64,000 nucleotides of DNA from Leeuwenhoekiella aestuarii (GCF_004104055.1 NZ_QOVJ01000001.1:1054001-1118000), one strand, 5' to 3'; positions 1-9,211 are shown, numbered from the stretch's first letter. Numbers and translations: made by a program. Notes: generated from the sequence alone by a model not told the origin.

Positions 1-618
1 GAAGTATTTAACGCGACCAACGATCGCTTTTCGGTAAAGCTCGGAGAATCGATACTGGTGTTTGAGCAACGGGAGACCGCCACACCATATCATTTTGCGA
101 TGACGATTCCTGCAAATAAAGAAAAAGAAGCGCTTACCTGGCTCAAACAACGGGTTGATATTCTTAATTATGAGGGTAATACCATACAGGAGTTTAAAAA
201 CTGGAACGCAAAGGCAATCTACTTTTACGATGCAGATCAAAATATTGTCGAGTTTATTGCCCGAAATACCCTGAATAACCAAACTTCAGATGGCTTTAGT
301 AAAGCACAATTGCTTGAAATTTCGGAAATAGGGCTTCCTACAGATGCTATTGATCAAAGCTTTATTATACTTAACAAAACGCTGGGACTTGAAGTCTACG
401 ACGGCAATTTTGAGCGTTTTTGTGCGGTGGGTGATGCAAACGGATTGATTATTCTTATCGATAAAAATTCCAGAAAATGGTTTCCTACCAATGACACGGC
501 TTATCCTTCAGATTTTAGCCTAATCGCAAAGGTTGATAGGTCGACATTTAGAATTGAATATAAAAATGAAATTTTAAAAGCAGAACCTATAACTACAACA
601 AGTAAACAAAACTTGTAA
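1..618 (+). CDS. VOC (glyoxalase/dioxygenase superfamily) protein, 5' end cut by window
   Basis: The reading frame is open from base 1, so the gene begins upstream; the GTG at 58 is internal. About 205 residues are visible. The part around residues 68-80 (YFYDADQNIVEFIAR) is the typical closing strand of a vicinal-oxygen-chelate module, where the last Glu is a common metal ligand. A second, more divergent half-module follows (from LEISEIGLPT). The stop codon is followed immediately by the ATG of another VOC gene, so the two are probably co-transcribed. The substrate cannot be told; the family includes glyoxalases, extradiol dioxygenases and drug-binding proteins. Confidence 0.8.
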   Translation, partial: EVFNATNDRFSVKLGESILVFEQRETATPYHFAMTIPANKEKEALTWLKQRVDILNYEGNTIQEFKNWNAKAIYFYDADQNIVEFIARNTLNNQTSDGFSKAQLLEISEIGLPTDAIDQSFIILNKTLGLEVYDGNFERFCAVGDANGLIILIDKNSRKWFPTNDTAYPSDFSLIAKVDRSTFRIEYKNEILKAEPITTTSKQNL

Positions 619-981
619 ATGCAACACAACCTTAAATCCATCCGTCCATTTATAGGATCTAAAGACTTTAAAACATCGCGCGCGTTTTACCGCGAAATGG
701 GTTTTGAAGAAGTCTTGATTTCTCCTAAAATGGCTTTGTTTAAAAATGGGGATTTATGCTTTTATCTTCAAGATGCCTATGTGAAAGATTGGGTAGACAA
801 TACCATGCTTTTTCTGGAAGTAGAGAATCTGAAAGCGCATTTGAAGCACCTTAAATCCTTAAATCTGCCTCAAAAGTTTGAGGCCGTACGTGTTTCAGAA
901 CTGGTACATAACGATTGGGGCTCAGAATATTTTGTACACGATCCTTCCGGAATTCTTTGGCATATAGGAAGTTTCAAATAG
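619..981 (+). CDS. VOC family protein (bleomycin-resistance/glyoxalase-like)
   Basis: A complete 120-residue single-module VOC protein. It shows the usual opening (FIGSKDFKTSRAFYREMGF), the central strand LCFYLQDAY and the closing strand FVHDPSGILWHIG. Its ATG directly abuts the TAA of the upstream VOC gene, which indicates translational coupling. Proteins of this size normally dimerise to form the metal or ligand site. Metal ligands are not obviously canonical, so it may be a binding protein (antibiotic-binding type) rather than an enzyme. Cytoplasmic: there is no signal peptide. Confidence 0.8.
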   Translation: MQHNLKSIRPFIGSKDFKTSRAFYREMGFEEVLISPKMALFKNGDLCFYLQDAYVKDWVDNTMLFLEVENLKAHLKHLKSLNLPQKFEAVRVSELVHNDWGSEYFVHDPSGILWHIGSFK

Positions 982-1117
982 ATCATTTCGGGTAATTTGA
1001 GTACGAGGTGGATGAAATTCTTTAATATTTAGCCAATACGATGTTAGGGCTATCCAAAAACACCGGTTCAACTCGATCTCATTAGTTAGCTTTAATAAAA
1101 TTTTAAAGTCAAATGCA

Positions 1118-1765
1118 ATGCGAATATTACTTCTTTTTTGTTCTGTACTTTTAATAAGTTCTTGTAAAGAGAATCCTAAAAATAAGGAAACACCTATTCC
1201 TCAAAGTCAGCATGCAGGTTCTGAAGTACCTGAACCTATATCCTCTCCTCAAAGGCTTACGAATATAGAAGACATAAAAAAAGAGTACAGCCGCCTTAGG
1301 CAGCTTTTAAAAACTAAAGATTTAGATTCTACTTCGTTTACCTACAATTGCAACGGTGAAAAATCAGGTACTGTAGTATTTTTTTCAGACACTACAGGAC
1401 TTAAAGTGATCAGACACGCGCATAATGAATACAGCCATTTTGAAGCAGCTGATTTTTATTACCTCCGCGATGAAGTTCCGTTTTTTGTATTTTCTACAAA
1501 TACAACGTGGAGCTTTAGTGGAGGTACAGCAGATGCGCCACAAACTACTGATAATGTAGTGGAAAAGCGTTTTTACCTATTAAATGGAGAACCGGTTGAC
1601 TGCCTGCAGAAGCAATACAGTGTCAAATCTGATGAAGCCAATCCGATTAACCCCAATACTATAGCCAATCAAAAGACAGATTGTAAGGCAATTGAAGACT
1701 ATTTAGAAACGTATAAGCTTCTTTTAAAACATCGGGAAACTACTTCAGAAATCACCTGTCTTTAA
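1118..1765 (+). CDS. Hypothetical lipoprotein, 215 aa
   Basis: The N-terminus (MRILLLFCSVLLISSCKEN) is a lipoprotein signal with the lipobox ISSC, so Cys16 is the probable lipidation site. A low-complexity Pro/Ser/Glu linker follows to about residue 50, then a globular region with aromatic strands (FTYNCNGEKSGTVVFF, FEAADFYYLRDEVPFFVF). I do not recognise the family. It is a single gene with 136 nt of non-coding sequence upstream and 87 nt before the next gene. It is probably an outer-membrane or periplasmic-facing lipoprotein. Confidence 0.7.
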   Translation: MRILLLFCSVLLISSCKENPKNKETPIPQSQHAGSEVPEPISSPQRLTNIEDIKKEYSRLRQLLKTKDLDSTSFTYNCNGEKSGTVVFFSDTTGLKVIRHAHNEYSHFEAADFYYLRDEVPFFVFSTNTTWSFSGGTADAPQTTDNVVEKRFYLLNGEPVDCLQKQYSVKSDEANPINPNTIANQKTDCKAIEDYLETYKLLLKHRETTSEITCL

Positions 1766-1824
1766 AATCTAAAAACGATTTAAAAATTAGCCTGAAAAAC
1801 TTCAGATTATTTTAAGGGGGTACT

Positions 1825-1832
1825 TAGCTTTG
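1825..1832 (+). promoter_or_regulatory. Candidate -7 promoter element (TAGCTTTG)
   Basis: TAGCTTTG matches the Bacteroidota -7 consensus TAnnTTTG and lies 20 nt before the ATG at 1853. No clear TTG -33 element is seen at the usual distance, so the call is tentative. Confidence 0.4.
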
Positions 1833-1852
1833 TTGCTTACAAGTACCACTTC

Positions 1853-2281
1853 ATGAAGCGCACCTTTATTAAATCAATTCTGCTGGCAGGTTTTACTATT
1901 GCTTTGGCATTGATTTATATAGTGGCTCCTGTGCAGCAAGCGGCATTACAATGGGCTCACGAATTGGATCACGAGTTCAATCATATAACTGCACAAGCAC
2001 ATAAGCACCATTTTATAACTGCAGAAGAATTACTTGCTGAAGCCGGTCATGATCACCGTACGTTAGAATACATCAAGCAGGTATTGGAGCCTTTTGAAGA
2101 CGATCTCAAAAACGAGAAAGAACGACCTAAGCCATTTAAAATTGATAAGCATCTTCAGGTTGAGCGCTTTTCAGAATGCGTCTTAACGCATCAGATAACT
2201 ACTAAAACTTCTTATGATTTAAGAATGCAAATCCACCGGCAGTTTGCCTTGAGAGACCCGGTGCCTCCTCCCGAAGTTTAA
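1853..2281 (+). CDS. Small His-rich membrane-anchored or secreted protein upstream of a TonB receptor
   Basis: A 142-residue protein. Residues about 8-28 form one hydrophobic segment (signal anchor or signal peptide). Residues 35-70 are unusually rich in histidine: AHELDHEFNH, AQAHKHHF and AGHDHR. Such clusters suggest binding of a divalent metal (zinc, copper, cobalt or nickel). The C-terminus is Pro-rich. It lies 150 nt before a TonB-dependent receptor on the same strand whose plug also carries His (SHAHGQGYADLHF), so the pair may handle the same metal. I do not recognise a named family; the metal role is an inference from composition and neighbourhood. Confidence 0.65.
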   Translation: MKRTFIKSILLAGFTIALALIYIVAPVQQAALQWAHELDHEFNHITAQAHKHHFITAEELLAEAGHDHRTLEYIKQVLEPFEDDLKNEKERPKPFKIDKHLQVERFSECVLTHQITTKTSYDLRMQIHRQFALRDPVPPPEV

Positions 2282-2306
2282 GAATATCCTCAGTTGATTT
2301 TATAAT

Positions 2307-2337
2307 AGGTCGCTTTTGCTGTTGTTAAAAGTGACCT
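2307..2337. other. Hairpin between the His-rich gene and the TonB receptor
   Basis: An 11-nt arm (2307-2317, AGGTCGCTTTT) pairs with AAAAGTGACCT (2327-2337), with one G-U. There is no strong T-run on either side, so it is a weak terminator or a structured leader. It lies 26 nt after the stop codon of the upstream gene. Confidence 0.4.
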
Positions 2338-2367
2338 GTTACGTGGTGTTGTTTTAGTCCGTTTTCA

Positions 2368-2387
2368 GCGTTAAACCTTTTTAACGC
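2368..2387. promoter_or_regulatory. Perfect inverted repeat upstream of the TonB receptor gene
   Basis: GCGTTAAA (2368-2375) and TTTAACGC (2380-2387) are perfect inverted copies with a 4-nt spacer, ending 45 nt before the ATG at 2432. This is the right size and place for a dimeric repressor operator, for example a metal-responsive regulator. It could instead be an mRNA hairpin; no U-run follows. Confidence 0.4.
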
Positions 2388-2431
2388 AAAGGGATGGACA
2401 GCGCCTTTATTTAATATTCTTATACACTTTT

Positions 2432-4654
2432 ATGAAATACATTTTTATACTTTTACTGGTGTGCTGTGCGTCTGTAAACGCTCAGGATTTAACAGGAACC
2501 ATTACAGATAGGGATAAGCATGCCCTGGAGAATGTCAATATTTATAACCTGTCAAAAGGAAGTCATACCCACACCGATGCTAATGGAACTTTTGTGCTTC
2601 CTGCGCCATGGCTTCAGGATTCACTGGTGATCTCCCGTTTAGGTTTTAAAACTCAACATTTAATAGTTGACCAGGCCTTGCTTTCAGAACCTCTAGTTGT
2701 AGAGCTGGAAGAAGCCAGCACTTCATTAGATCAGGTAGTGCTTACTGCTGAGGTAAATTCATTGAGTACAGTGGTTGCGGTAGATCTTAAACTGAATCCG
2801 GTTAAATCATCACAAGAGATCTTGCGTAAAGTACCGGGACTGTTCATCGGGCAACACGCTGGGGGTGGTAAAGCAGAACAGATCTTCTTACGCGGTTTTG
2901 ATATAGACCACGGTACGGATGTGGCGATTAGCGTAGATGGGATGCCGGTGAATATGGTGTCTCATGCGCATGGGCAGGGATACGCTGATCTGCATTTTGT
3001 AATCCCGGAAACCATAGAGAATATTGACTTCGGAAAAGGGGCGTATTACGCAGATAAGGGAAACTTTAATACAGCAGGTTATGTAGATTTAAGATTGAAA
3101 GAGCATTTGGATGCAAGCAGTATTTCGGTGGAAGCGGGTCAGTTCAATACTTCGCGTTTAACGGGCTTGTTCAATTTGGTTGATGAACAAAATCACACGG
3201 CGTACCTGGCTTCAGAAATGTACCTGACCGATGGGCCTTTTGACAGTCCGCAAAACTTCAACCGCTTCAATGTTTTGGGTAAATACACCTATACCAATCC
3301 TAATAAAGATAAACTCACATTGACGGCTTCTCATTTTCAAAGCAAGTGGGATGCTTCGGGACAGATTCCACAGCGCGCCGTAGATCAGGGATTGATCGGT
3401 AGGTTTGGTGCTATAGATGATACAGAGGGTGGACAAACAAGCCGGACCAACATCAACTTAAACCACTTGAAGAATCTGGAACATAATGCAGTTTTAAAAA
3501 CCAATGCTTTTGTGTCTAAGTACGATTTTGAACTGTACTCTAACTTTACGTTTTTCTTAGAAGATCCGGTAAATGGAGATCAGATCAAGCAGCAGGAAGA
3601 TCGTTTTATTGCAGGCTTGCAAAGTGTGTATGAACGTAAACATGTAACACTGGGGTCAGGCAGTTTAGAGTATCAGGCGGGTGTAGGATTTAGATATGAT
3701 AATGTAGATCATATGAGTTTGTCACACACGCTCAACCGCCAGACAACATTAGATCGTATTGCACTTGGAGATGTAGACGAACTCAACGCATTTGCTTTTC
3801 TGAATACCGAATTCAAAACCGGGAAGTTTACCTTCAATCCGGCAGTACGTCTGGATTATTTCAAATTTGATTACTACAACAAGCTTACGGAAACGTATGA
3901 CAATCAGAGCGAATCTAAAGTGGCCTTCAGTCCTAAATTCAATACGATTTTTTCACCCACCCAAAACTGGCAGCTTTCGTTGAAGACCGGTATCGGTTTT
4001 CATTCTAACGATACGCGTGTGGTGGTGGCTAACAGTGGCGAAGATATTTTGCCTGCAGCTTATAGTGTAGATTTGGGAACTATTGTAAAACCCATAGATC
4101 GTCTGGCTTTAAATGCAACCTTATGGACGCTTTTTCTGGATCAGGAATTTGTATATGTGGGTGATGCCGGTATCGTAGAGCCTAGCGGAAAGAGCCGAAG
4201 AATGGGTGTTGAAGTAGGCGCGCGGTATCAGCTGTTAGACTGGTTATACGTATATGGAGATGCCAATTATACCCATGCCAGAAGTACGGAAGAAGCTGAT
4301 GGAGAAGATTACATTCCACTGGCTCCAAAGTTTACTTCAGCAGGGGGTCTGAGTGTTGACAATCGGAATGGGTTTAGCGGAACTTTAGGATACCGCTGGT
4401 TGGGTGACCGTGCCGCCAATGAAGACAATTCCATCGTGGCAGCAGGTTATTTTGTAACTGACTTTAATGTGAATTACACAATTAAGAACTGGACGCTGGG
4501 CATTATCGTTGAAAACCTGTTTGACGTGGACTGGAATGAAACCCAGTTTGCTACAGAAAGCCGACTCTTTAATGAACCGGCACCGGTAGAAGAAATCCAT
4601 TTTACCCCGGGAACACCTTTTTACTTGAGAGGAAAGATCACATATAGATTTTAA
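2432..4654 (+). CDS. TonB-dependent outer-membrane receptor, probably metal or metallophore uptake
   Basis: A 740-residue protein. The signal peptide ends near residue 18 (VNAQ-D). A carboxypeptidase-like regulatory domain (about 19-95) follows, then the plug (about 115-225, with LRKVPGLFIGQHAGGGKAEQIF and a His-rich loop around SHAHGQGYADLHF), then the 22-strand barrel, which ends in YRF with a terminal Phe as expected for BAM insertion. It is too short for a SusC glycan transporter (about 1000 residues), and no SusD is nearby. The size, the His residues in the plug and the His-rich upstream partner point to an ion or metallophore. An inverted repeat precedes the gene and a strong terminator follows it. 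Confidence 0.88.
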   Translation: MKYIFILLLVCCASVNAQDLTGTITDRDKHALENVNIYNLSKGSHTHTDANGTFVLPAPWLQDSLVISRLGFKTQHLIVDQALLSEPLVVELEEASTSLDQVVLTAEVNSLSTVVAVDLKLNPVKSSQEILRKVPGLFIGQHAGGGKAEQIFLRGFDIDHGTDVAISVDGMPVNMVSHAHGQGYADLHFVIPETIENIDFGKGAYYADKGNFNTAGYVDLRLKEHLDASSISVEAGQFNTSRLTGLFNLVDEQNHTAYLASEMYLTDGPFDSPQNFNRFNVLGKYTYTNPNKDKLTLTASHFQSKWDASGQIPQRAVDQGLIGRFGAIDDTEGGQTSRTNINLNHLKNLEHNAVLKTNAFVSKYDFELYSNFTFFLEDPVNGDQIKQQEDRFIAGLQSVYERKHVTLGSGSLEYQAGVGFRYDNVDHMSLSHTLNRQTTLDRIALGDVDELNAFAFLNTEFKTGKFTFNPAVRLDYFKFDYYNKLTETYDNQSESKVAFSPKFNTIFSPTQNWQLSLKTGIGFHSNDTRVVVANSGEDILPAAYSVDLGTIVKPIDRLALNATLWTLFLDQEFVYVGDAGIVEPSGKSRRMGVEVGARYQLLDWLYVYGDANYTHARSTEEADGEDYIPLAPKFTSAGGLSVDNRNGFSGTLGYRWLGDRAANEDNSIVAAGYFVTDFNVNYTIKNWTLGIIVENLFDVDWNETQFATESRLFNEPAPVEEIHFTPGTPFYLRGKITYRF

Positions 4655-4681
4655 CTCCGGCTTAAAAAATAGCCAATCTAA

Positions 4682-4714
4682 AAGGCTGTTTGCGTTTTGC
4701 AAACAGCCTTTTTT
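4682..4714 (+). terminator. Rho-independent terminator of the TonB receptor gene
   Basis: A perfect 12-bp stem (AAGGCTGTTTGC at 4682-4693 with GCAAACAGCCTT at 4699-4710) and a run of T to 4714. It lies 28 nt after the stop codon. The A-run on the left arm lets it act on the minus strand too, serving the convergent cupin gene. Confidence 0.9.
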
Positions 4715-4757
4715 AGTTGATGATTAGGATTGAAATAGGCTCAGTTCTTCTGAAATA

Positions 4758-5177
4758 TTACTGTTCATACTTTTGCATAACCAGATATTTCAACGGGATG
4801 TCTCCGGAATTGCTGATGCCGTGCATACTGTTTGAAGGACAATACAGACTGGTATACGGGCCAACCTCTACGGTCTTACCATCCAGATAAAATTGAGCGG
4901 TTCCTTCTAAAACAAAAAAGAACTCGTCTTGTGGATGTTGATGCGGTGCATGGGTAGACTTGCCCGGGTCCACTACACTCATCTTGATCGACCTACCATC
5001 TGTAAAATCCTTGTCAGCAAACCAAAATTGATGTCCCACTTGCGTTTTTTGAACCTTTTCGGTATCGTAAGTGGTTACACAATCAGCAAAGGTATAGGTT
5101 TTGTCTTGTGGCATGTGTTGTGCAATTGTCGTTGTTGCAAAGAATATACAGGCCAAGAGGCTCAAAATTTTAAGCAT
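4758..5177 (-). CDS. Secreted cupin-domain protein
   Basis: A 139-residue protein. Residues 1-19 form a signal peptide (LACIFFATTTIAQ). The single cupin domain shows motif 1 around HAPHQHPQDEFFFVLEG (two His and a Glu as metal ligands) and motif 2 around YCPSNSMHGISN (third His). It is therefore likely a metal-binding periplasmic cupin. The substrate is unknown; similar small cupins act as isomerases, dioxygenases or sugar-binding proteins. It is convergent with the TonB receptor gene and divergent from the YgiD-type gene. Confidence 0.82.
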   Translation of the reverse strand: MLKILSLLACIFFATTTIAQHMPQDKTYTFADCVTTYDTEKVQKTQVGHQFWFADKDFTDGRSIKMSVVDPGKSTHAPHQHPQDEFFFVLEGTAQFYLDGKTVEVGPYTSLYCPSNSMHGISNSGDIPLKYLVMQKYEQ

Positions 5178-5297
5178 GCTACTTCGGTTTAAAGACTTTT
5201 AAATTACAAAAAAAAAAGTGGCTCTATTTAAGCATAGCGAATCCGACTGTATATATGATCGCTTTTTTACGACTATATACGGGTAACATAGAGAAGC

Positions 5298-6122
5298 ATG
5301 CAACTTAAAGATTTAAATAAGTGGAATCGTAGCTTACCCAATACCGCAAAAATGCCGGTGTTGTTTTTGGGTCACGGGAGTCCGATGAATGCGATAGAAG
5401 AAAATGAATTTGTAAGTGAATTCAAGAAACTTGGGAGAGCGTTAGCTACCCCTCGGGCAATTTTATGTATTTCGGCACATTGGGAAACGCGCGGAACTTT
5501 TATTACCGCGATGGAGCACCCACAAACCATTCACGATTTTGGGGGATTCCCACAATCTTTGTTTGATGTACAGTATCCTGCACCGGGAAGTCCGCAATTG
5601 GCATTGGAAACTCAAGAACTGGTTAAAAGCACCAACGTACATCTTGATGATAAATGGGGATTGGATCACGGGTCGTGGAGCGTGATCAAGCATATGTATC
5701 CTGAGGCAAATGTGCCCGTAGTGCAAATGAGTATCGATTATACAAAACCGGCTCAATATCATTATGATCTGGCAAAAGAACTCGCAGCTTTACGCAATAA
5801 AGGAGTACTGATCGTGGGTAGTGGTAATATGATTCACAACCTGCGCCGTGTGGCCTGGGATAAATTGAATACGCCGTTTGCATACGATTGGGCACTTGAG
5901 GCGCGGGAAAAAATGAACACCGCGATTTTAACCCACGACCATCAGACGTTAATTGACTTTAAAAAACAAGGAGCTGCTTTTGACCTTTCTATTCCTACGC
6001 CAGAGCATTATTTGCCATTGATTTATACACTTGCTTTGCAGGACGATCAAGATGAGGTGCAGTTGTTTAATGATGAACCGTTGGGCGGTTCCTTGTCTAT
6101 GACCTCCCTTAAGATCGCTTAG
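5298..6122 (+). CDS. ygiD: LigB-type extradiol dioxygenase (YgiD/4,5-DOPA dioxygenase family)
   Basis: A 274-residue protein of normal length for the class III (LigB) extradiol dioxygenase family whose E. coli member YgiD cleaves L-DOPA. Family motifs are present: the metal-binding HGSPMNAI near residue 28, ISAHWETRGT near 60, the GSGNMIHNL segment near 175 and EHYLPLIYTLAL near 235. The conserved histidines bind a single metal ion. Cytoplasmic, and transcribed alone, 62 nt before the esterase gene. The physiological aromatic substrate in this organism cannot be read from the sequence. Confidence 0.88.
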   Translation: MQLKDLNKWNRSLPNTAKMPVLFLGHGSPMNAIEENEFVSEFKKLGRALATPRAILCISAHWETRGTFITAMEHPQTIHDFGGFPQSLFDVQYPAPGSPQLALETQELVKSTNVHLDDKWGLDHGSWSVIKHMYPEANVPVVQMSIDYTKPAQYHYDLAKELAALRNKGVLIVGSGNMIHNLRRVAWDKLNTPFAYDWALEAREKMNTAILTHDHQTLIDFKKQGAAFDLSIPTPEHYLPLIYTLALQDDQDEVQLFNDEPLGGSLSMTSLKIA

Positions 6123-6153
6123 AAAAAGTAAGCGTAAAGTGCTTGTGTTTGGC

Positions 6154-6161
6154 TAAATTTG
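6154..6161 (+). promoter_or_regulatory. Candidate -7 promoter element (TAAATTTG)
   Basis: TAAATTTG matches TAnnTTTG and lies 23 nt before the ATG at 6185, suggesting the esterase gene has its own promoter. No good -33 TTG was found. Confidence 0.4.
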
Positions 6162-6184
6162 AGAGATAACCTTATTACGATACT

Positions 6185-7378
6185 ATGAGAAACTATATAT
6201 TTTTTGCATTGCTGTGCGTTACAGCGCTTACACAGGCTCAGGAAGCCTTATTTAACGGCCAGCAGGTAAGTTCACCAGAAATTTACCCCGATAAATCGGT
6301 TACCTTCCGCTTGAGTGCTCCGCAGGCAGATAGTGTGTTTGTGACCGGTGACTTCCTGCCCAGTGTTAAAGTAGACACGCCGATGGGAAAAATGGATGGC
6401 CCCGGCAAAGCTTTGCTTACCAAAAATGAAGAAGGAATTTGGTCATTTACTACAGAAGCTTTACCTCCTGAGTTGTACAATTACGCTTTTATTATTGACG
6501 GCTTTAAAACAACAGATCCTGCCAATCCTTTTTTGGTCCGCGATGTGGCTTCGGTGATGAATATATTCATCGTTCCGGGCAAGCAAGCCGATTTATACCG
6601 CGTGCAGGATGTGCCGCACGGTACCGTGGTAAGCCGCTGGTATGAGTCTGATGGCTTAGAAATGGATCGCAAAATAAGCATCTACACCCCGCCGGGTTAT
6701 GAAACTTCAGAAGCCAAATATCCCGTATTGTATTTACTCCACGGTGCTGGTGGGGATGAAGAAGCATGGCTCACGTTGGGGCGTACCGCTCAAATAATGG
6801 ATAATCTGATCGCTGAAGGAAAGGCAAATCCTATGCTTGTGGTGATGCCTAACGGAAACGTGATTCAGGATGCAGCTCCCGGAGCGGGAAGTGCTGGATA
6901 TTATACTCCGCAATTTATGGTGCCGCAAACCATGAATGGGGTGTATGAAGCCAATTTTGATGAAATCATCAACTTTGTAGAATCAAACTATCGTGTAAAA
7001 GCCGATAAAGCAAATCGAGCCATCGCCGGACTTTCGATGGGCGGGTATCACAGTTTACACATTTCGCGTTACTATCCTGATACTTTTGATTATGTCGGAC
7101 TCTTTTCTGCAGCGATTATGGCGCGGGAAGATCAAAGTGGGGAAGGTGTTTATGCCGATTTTGAAGAGACGCTTAAGAAACAGATGGATAATGGCTATGA
7201 ACTTTACTGGATTGGTATCGGGAAGAGCGATTTTCTTTATGAAGCCAATACGGAATACCGTGCTATGCTTGATAAGATGGGAATGCCTTATGAATATGTA
7301 GAAACCGATGGCGGTCATATCTGGCGTAACTGGAGGGTCTATCTTTCAGACTTTGTGCCGTTGTTGTTTCAGGATTAA
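6185..7378 (+). CDS. Secreted esterase (esterase D / XynZ-type, with N-terminal E-set domain)
   Basis: A 397-residue protein. The signal peptide ends near residue 18 (TALTQAQ). Residues about 25-130 resemble the immunoglobulin-like E-set/CBM48 domain found before many carbohydrate esterases (VTFRLSAPQADSVFVTGDF). The C-terminal alpha/beta hydrolase has YLLHGAGGDEEAWL (oxyanion region), the nucleophile elbow GLSMGGYHS (Ser near 284) and the catalytic His in DGGHIWRNW (near 377). This layout is that of feruloyl or acetyl esterases that strip acyl groups from xylan. It is followed by a GH39 gene, which fits hemicellulose degradation. Confidence 0.87.
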   Translation: MRNYIFFALLCVTALTQAQEALFNGQQVSSPEIYPDKSVTFRLSAPQADSVFVTGDFLPSVKVDTPMGKMDGPGKALLTKNEEGIWSFTTEALPPELYNYAFIIDGFKTTDPANPFLVRDVASVMNIFIVPGKQADLYRVQDVPHGTVVSRWYESDGLEMDRKISIYTPPGYETSEAKYPVLYLLHGAGGDEEAWLTLGRTAQIMDNLIAEGKANPMLVVMPNGNVIQDAAPGAGSAGYYTPQFMVPQTMNGVYEANFDEIINFVESNYRVKADKANRAIAGLSMGGYHSLHISRYYPDTFDYVGLFSAAIMAREDQSGEGVYADFEETLKKQMDNGYELYWIGIGKSDFLYEANTEYRAMLDKMGMPYEYVETDGGHIWRNWRVYLSDFVPLLFQD

Positions 7379-7401
7379 GCATTCGATTCTTACATAACTA
7401 T

Positions 7402-7432
7402 AAAAGCTCTTTCGTATAGAAAGGGCTTTTTG
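7402..7432 (+). terminator. Rho-independent terminator of the esterase gene
   Basis: The arms AAAGCTCTTTC and GAAAGGGCTTT (one G-U) enclose a 5-nt loop and run into TTTTTG. It lies about 24 nt after the stop codon. Confidence 0.75.
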
Positions 7433-7516
7433 TTTTATGCGCGATTTATAATAAGTGTAATTAAAACATTTTAAGTAACTTATCGAAGTTTTAGTTATGT
7501 ATTAAATATATCTTTT

Positions 7517-9211
7517 ATGAAAACCTTTTCTTTGTTGCTCCTCTTCGTCTGTAGTTTTTCCAGCGTATTTGCCCAGTATGATAATGTTCAACCTGTAGAA
7601 ATCGGGGTGGATTTTGATGCGAAATTGGGAGAGTTGAAACCCATTTGGGCGTTTTGGGGGTATGATGAGCCCAACTATACGTACATGAAGGACGGTAAAA
7701 AATTACTAACTGAAATTTCGGAGTTGAGTAAAGTTCCGGTATACGTGCGTGCTCATAGCTTGCTGGTTACGGGTGATGGAGAAGCCGCTTTAAAATGGGG
7801 TTCAACCAATGCGTATACCGAAGATGAAAACGGCAACCCCATTTACGACTGGACGATTATCGACAAGATTTTTGACACCTATATCGAACGTGGAATGAAG
7901 CCCCTGGCGCAAATAGGATTTATGCCCGAAGCCTTATCGACAAAGCCTCAGCCTTACCGACACCATTGGAAACCGGGAGCAGAATATGGTGATATTTATA
8001 CCGGATGGGCCTACCCGCCAAACGATTACAGCAAGTGGGCAGAACTCGTGTACCAGTGGGTATTGCATTCGGTAGCGCGCTACGGAAAAGAGGAAGTGGA
8101 AAGCTGGTACTGGGAATTGTGGAACGAACCCAATATCGGCTACTGGCGGGGTACGACCGAAGAATACATCAAACTTTACGATTATACGGCAGATGCGGTT
8201 AAAAGAGCCTTACCAACAGCGAAAATGGGCGGACCTGAAACAACAGGGCCGGGCTGGGATAAAGCCGAAGCATTTTTACGCACCTTTTTAGACCATATCA
8301 TTTCAGGTAAAAACTATGCAACCGGGGAAACAGGAGCTCCACTAGACTTTATTACCTACCACGCAAAAGGAAGCCCGAAGTTGGTTGACGGTCATATTCA
8401 GATGAACATGGGTTCGCAGCTTAACGATCTGGCTAAAGGTTTTGAGGTAGTGGCGTCGTATCCTACGTTGAAAGATTTACCCATCATTATTGGGGAGTCT
8501 GACCCCGAAGGCTGTGCGGCATGTTCGGAAGAGGATTATCCCGAAAATGCGTATAGAAACGGAACGATGTACAGCAGTTATACCGCTGCATCTTTTGCAC
8601 GTAAATATGATTTGGCACGAGCGTATGGGGTAAACCTGAAAGGAGCAGTGACCTGGGGCTTTGAGTTTGAAGACCAGGCCTGGTATGCCGGATTTAGAGA
8701 TATGGCGACAAACGGAGTAGATAAACCGGTACTTAATGTGTTTAGAATGTTTGGGATGATGCACGATACTCAGGTGGCCGTTACAGGAGATCTGGAATAT
8801 GATTATAAAAAAGTCCGATCAAAAAGTGTACGCGAAAATCCCGATGTAAACTCCTTGGCTTCGGTAGGTGAGGATGGCGCATCGGTTATGGTTTTCAATT
8901 ACCACGATCGCGACGATCTGGAGGTTGCTGCAAGTCCGGTGACTATTAATCTTAAAAACATTCCCGCTCAAAAAGTGCTGGTGAACCAATACCGCGTGGA
9001 TCAGGAATTCAGTAATTCATATTCGCTCTATAAAGAAATGGGGTCACCGGAAAATCCAACACCGGAACAGATCAAAGCTTTAGAACAGGCGGGGCAGCTC
9101 CAGTTGTTTACTTCTCCGGTTTGGATGCCCGTAACAGACGGAAATCTGGAGTTAAGCTTAGATCTACCCAGACAGGGGGTGGCGTTGTTTCAGCTGGAGT
9201 TTGAAAAGTAA
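7517..9211 (+). CDS. Secreted GH39 glycoside hydrolase (beta-xylosidase-type)
   Basis: A 564-residue protein. The signal peptide ends at about residue 20 (SSVFAQ). The (beta/alpha)8 barrel carries the clan GH-A signature WYWELWNEPN, with the acid/base Glu near 204, and the nucleophile Glu in PIIIGESDPEG near 326. A C-terminal beta-sandwich follows (NYHDRDDLEVAASPVTINL and after). Known GH39 members are beta-xylosidases and alpha-L-iduronidases. The preceding esterase and the several GH43 enzymes favour xylan or a related pentose-containing polysaccharide. It is transcribed alone, followed by a terminator and a repeat cluster. Confidence 0.88.
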   Translation: MKTFSLLLLFVCSFSSVFAQYDNVQPVEIGVDFDAKLGELKPIWAFWGYDEPNYTYMKDGKKLLTEISELSKVPVYVRAHSLLVTGDGEAALKWGSTNAYTEDENGNPIYDWTIIDKIFDTYIERGMKPLAQIGFMPEALSTKPQPYRHHWKPGAEYGDIYTGWAYPPNDYSKWAELVYQWVLHSVARYGKEEVESWYWELWNEPNIGYWRGTTEEYIKLYDYTADAVKRALPTAKMGGPETTGPGWDKAEAFLRTFLDHIISGKNYATGETGAPLDFITYHAKGSPKLVDGHIQMNMGSQLNDLAKGFEVVASYPTLKDLPIIIGESDPEGCAACSEEDYPENAYRNGTMYSSYTAASFARKYDLARAYGVNLKGAVTWGFEFEDQAWYAGFRDMATNGVDKPVLNVFRMFGMMHDTQVAVTGDLEYDYKKVRSKSVRENPDVNSLASVGEDGASVMVFNYHDRDDLEVAASPVTINLKNIPAQKVLVNQYRVDQEFSNSYSLYKEMGSPENPTPEQIKALEQAGQLQLFTSPVWMPVTDGNLELSLDLPRQGVALFQLEFEK

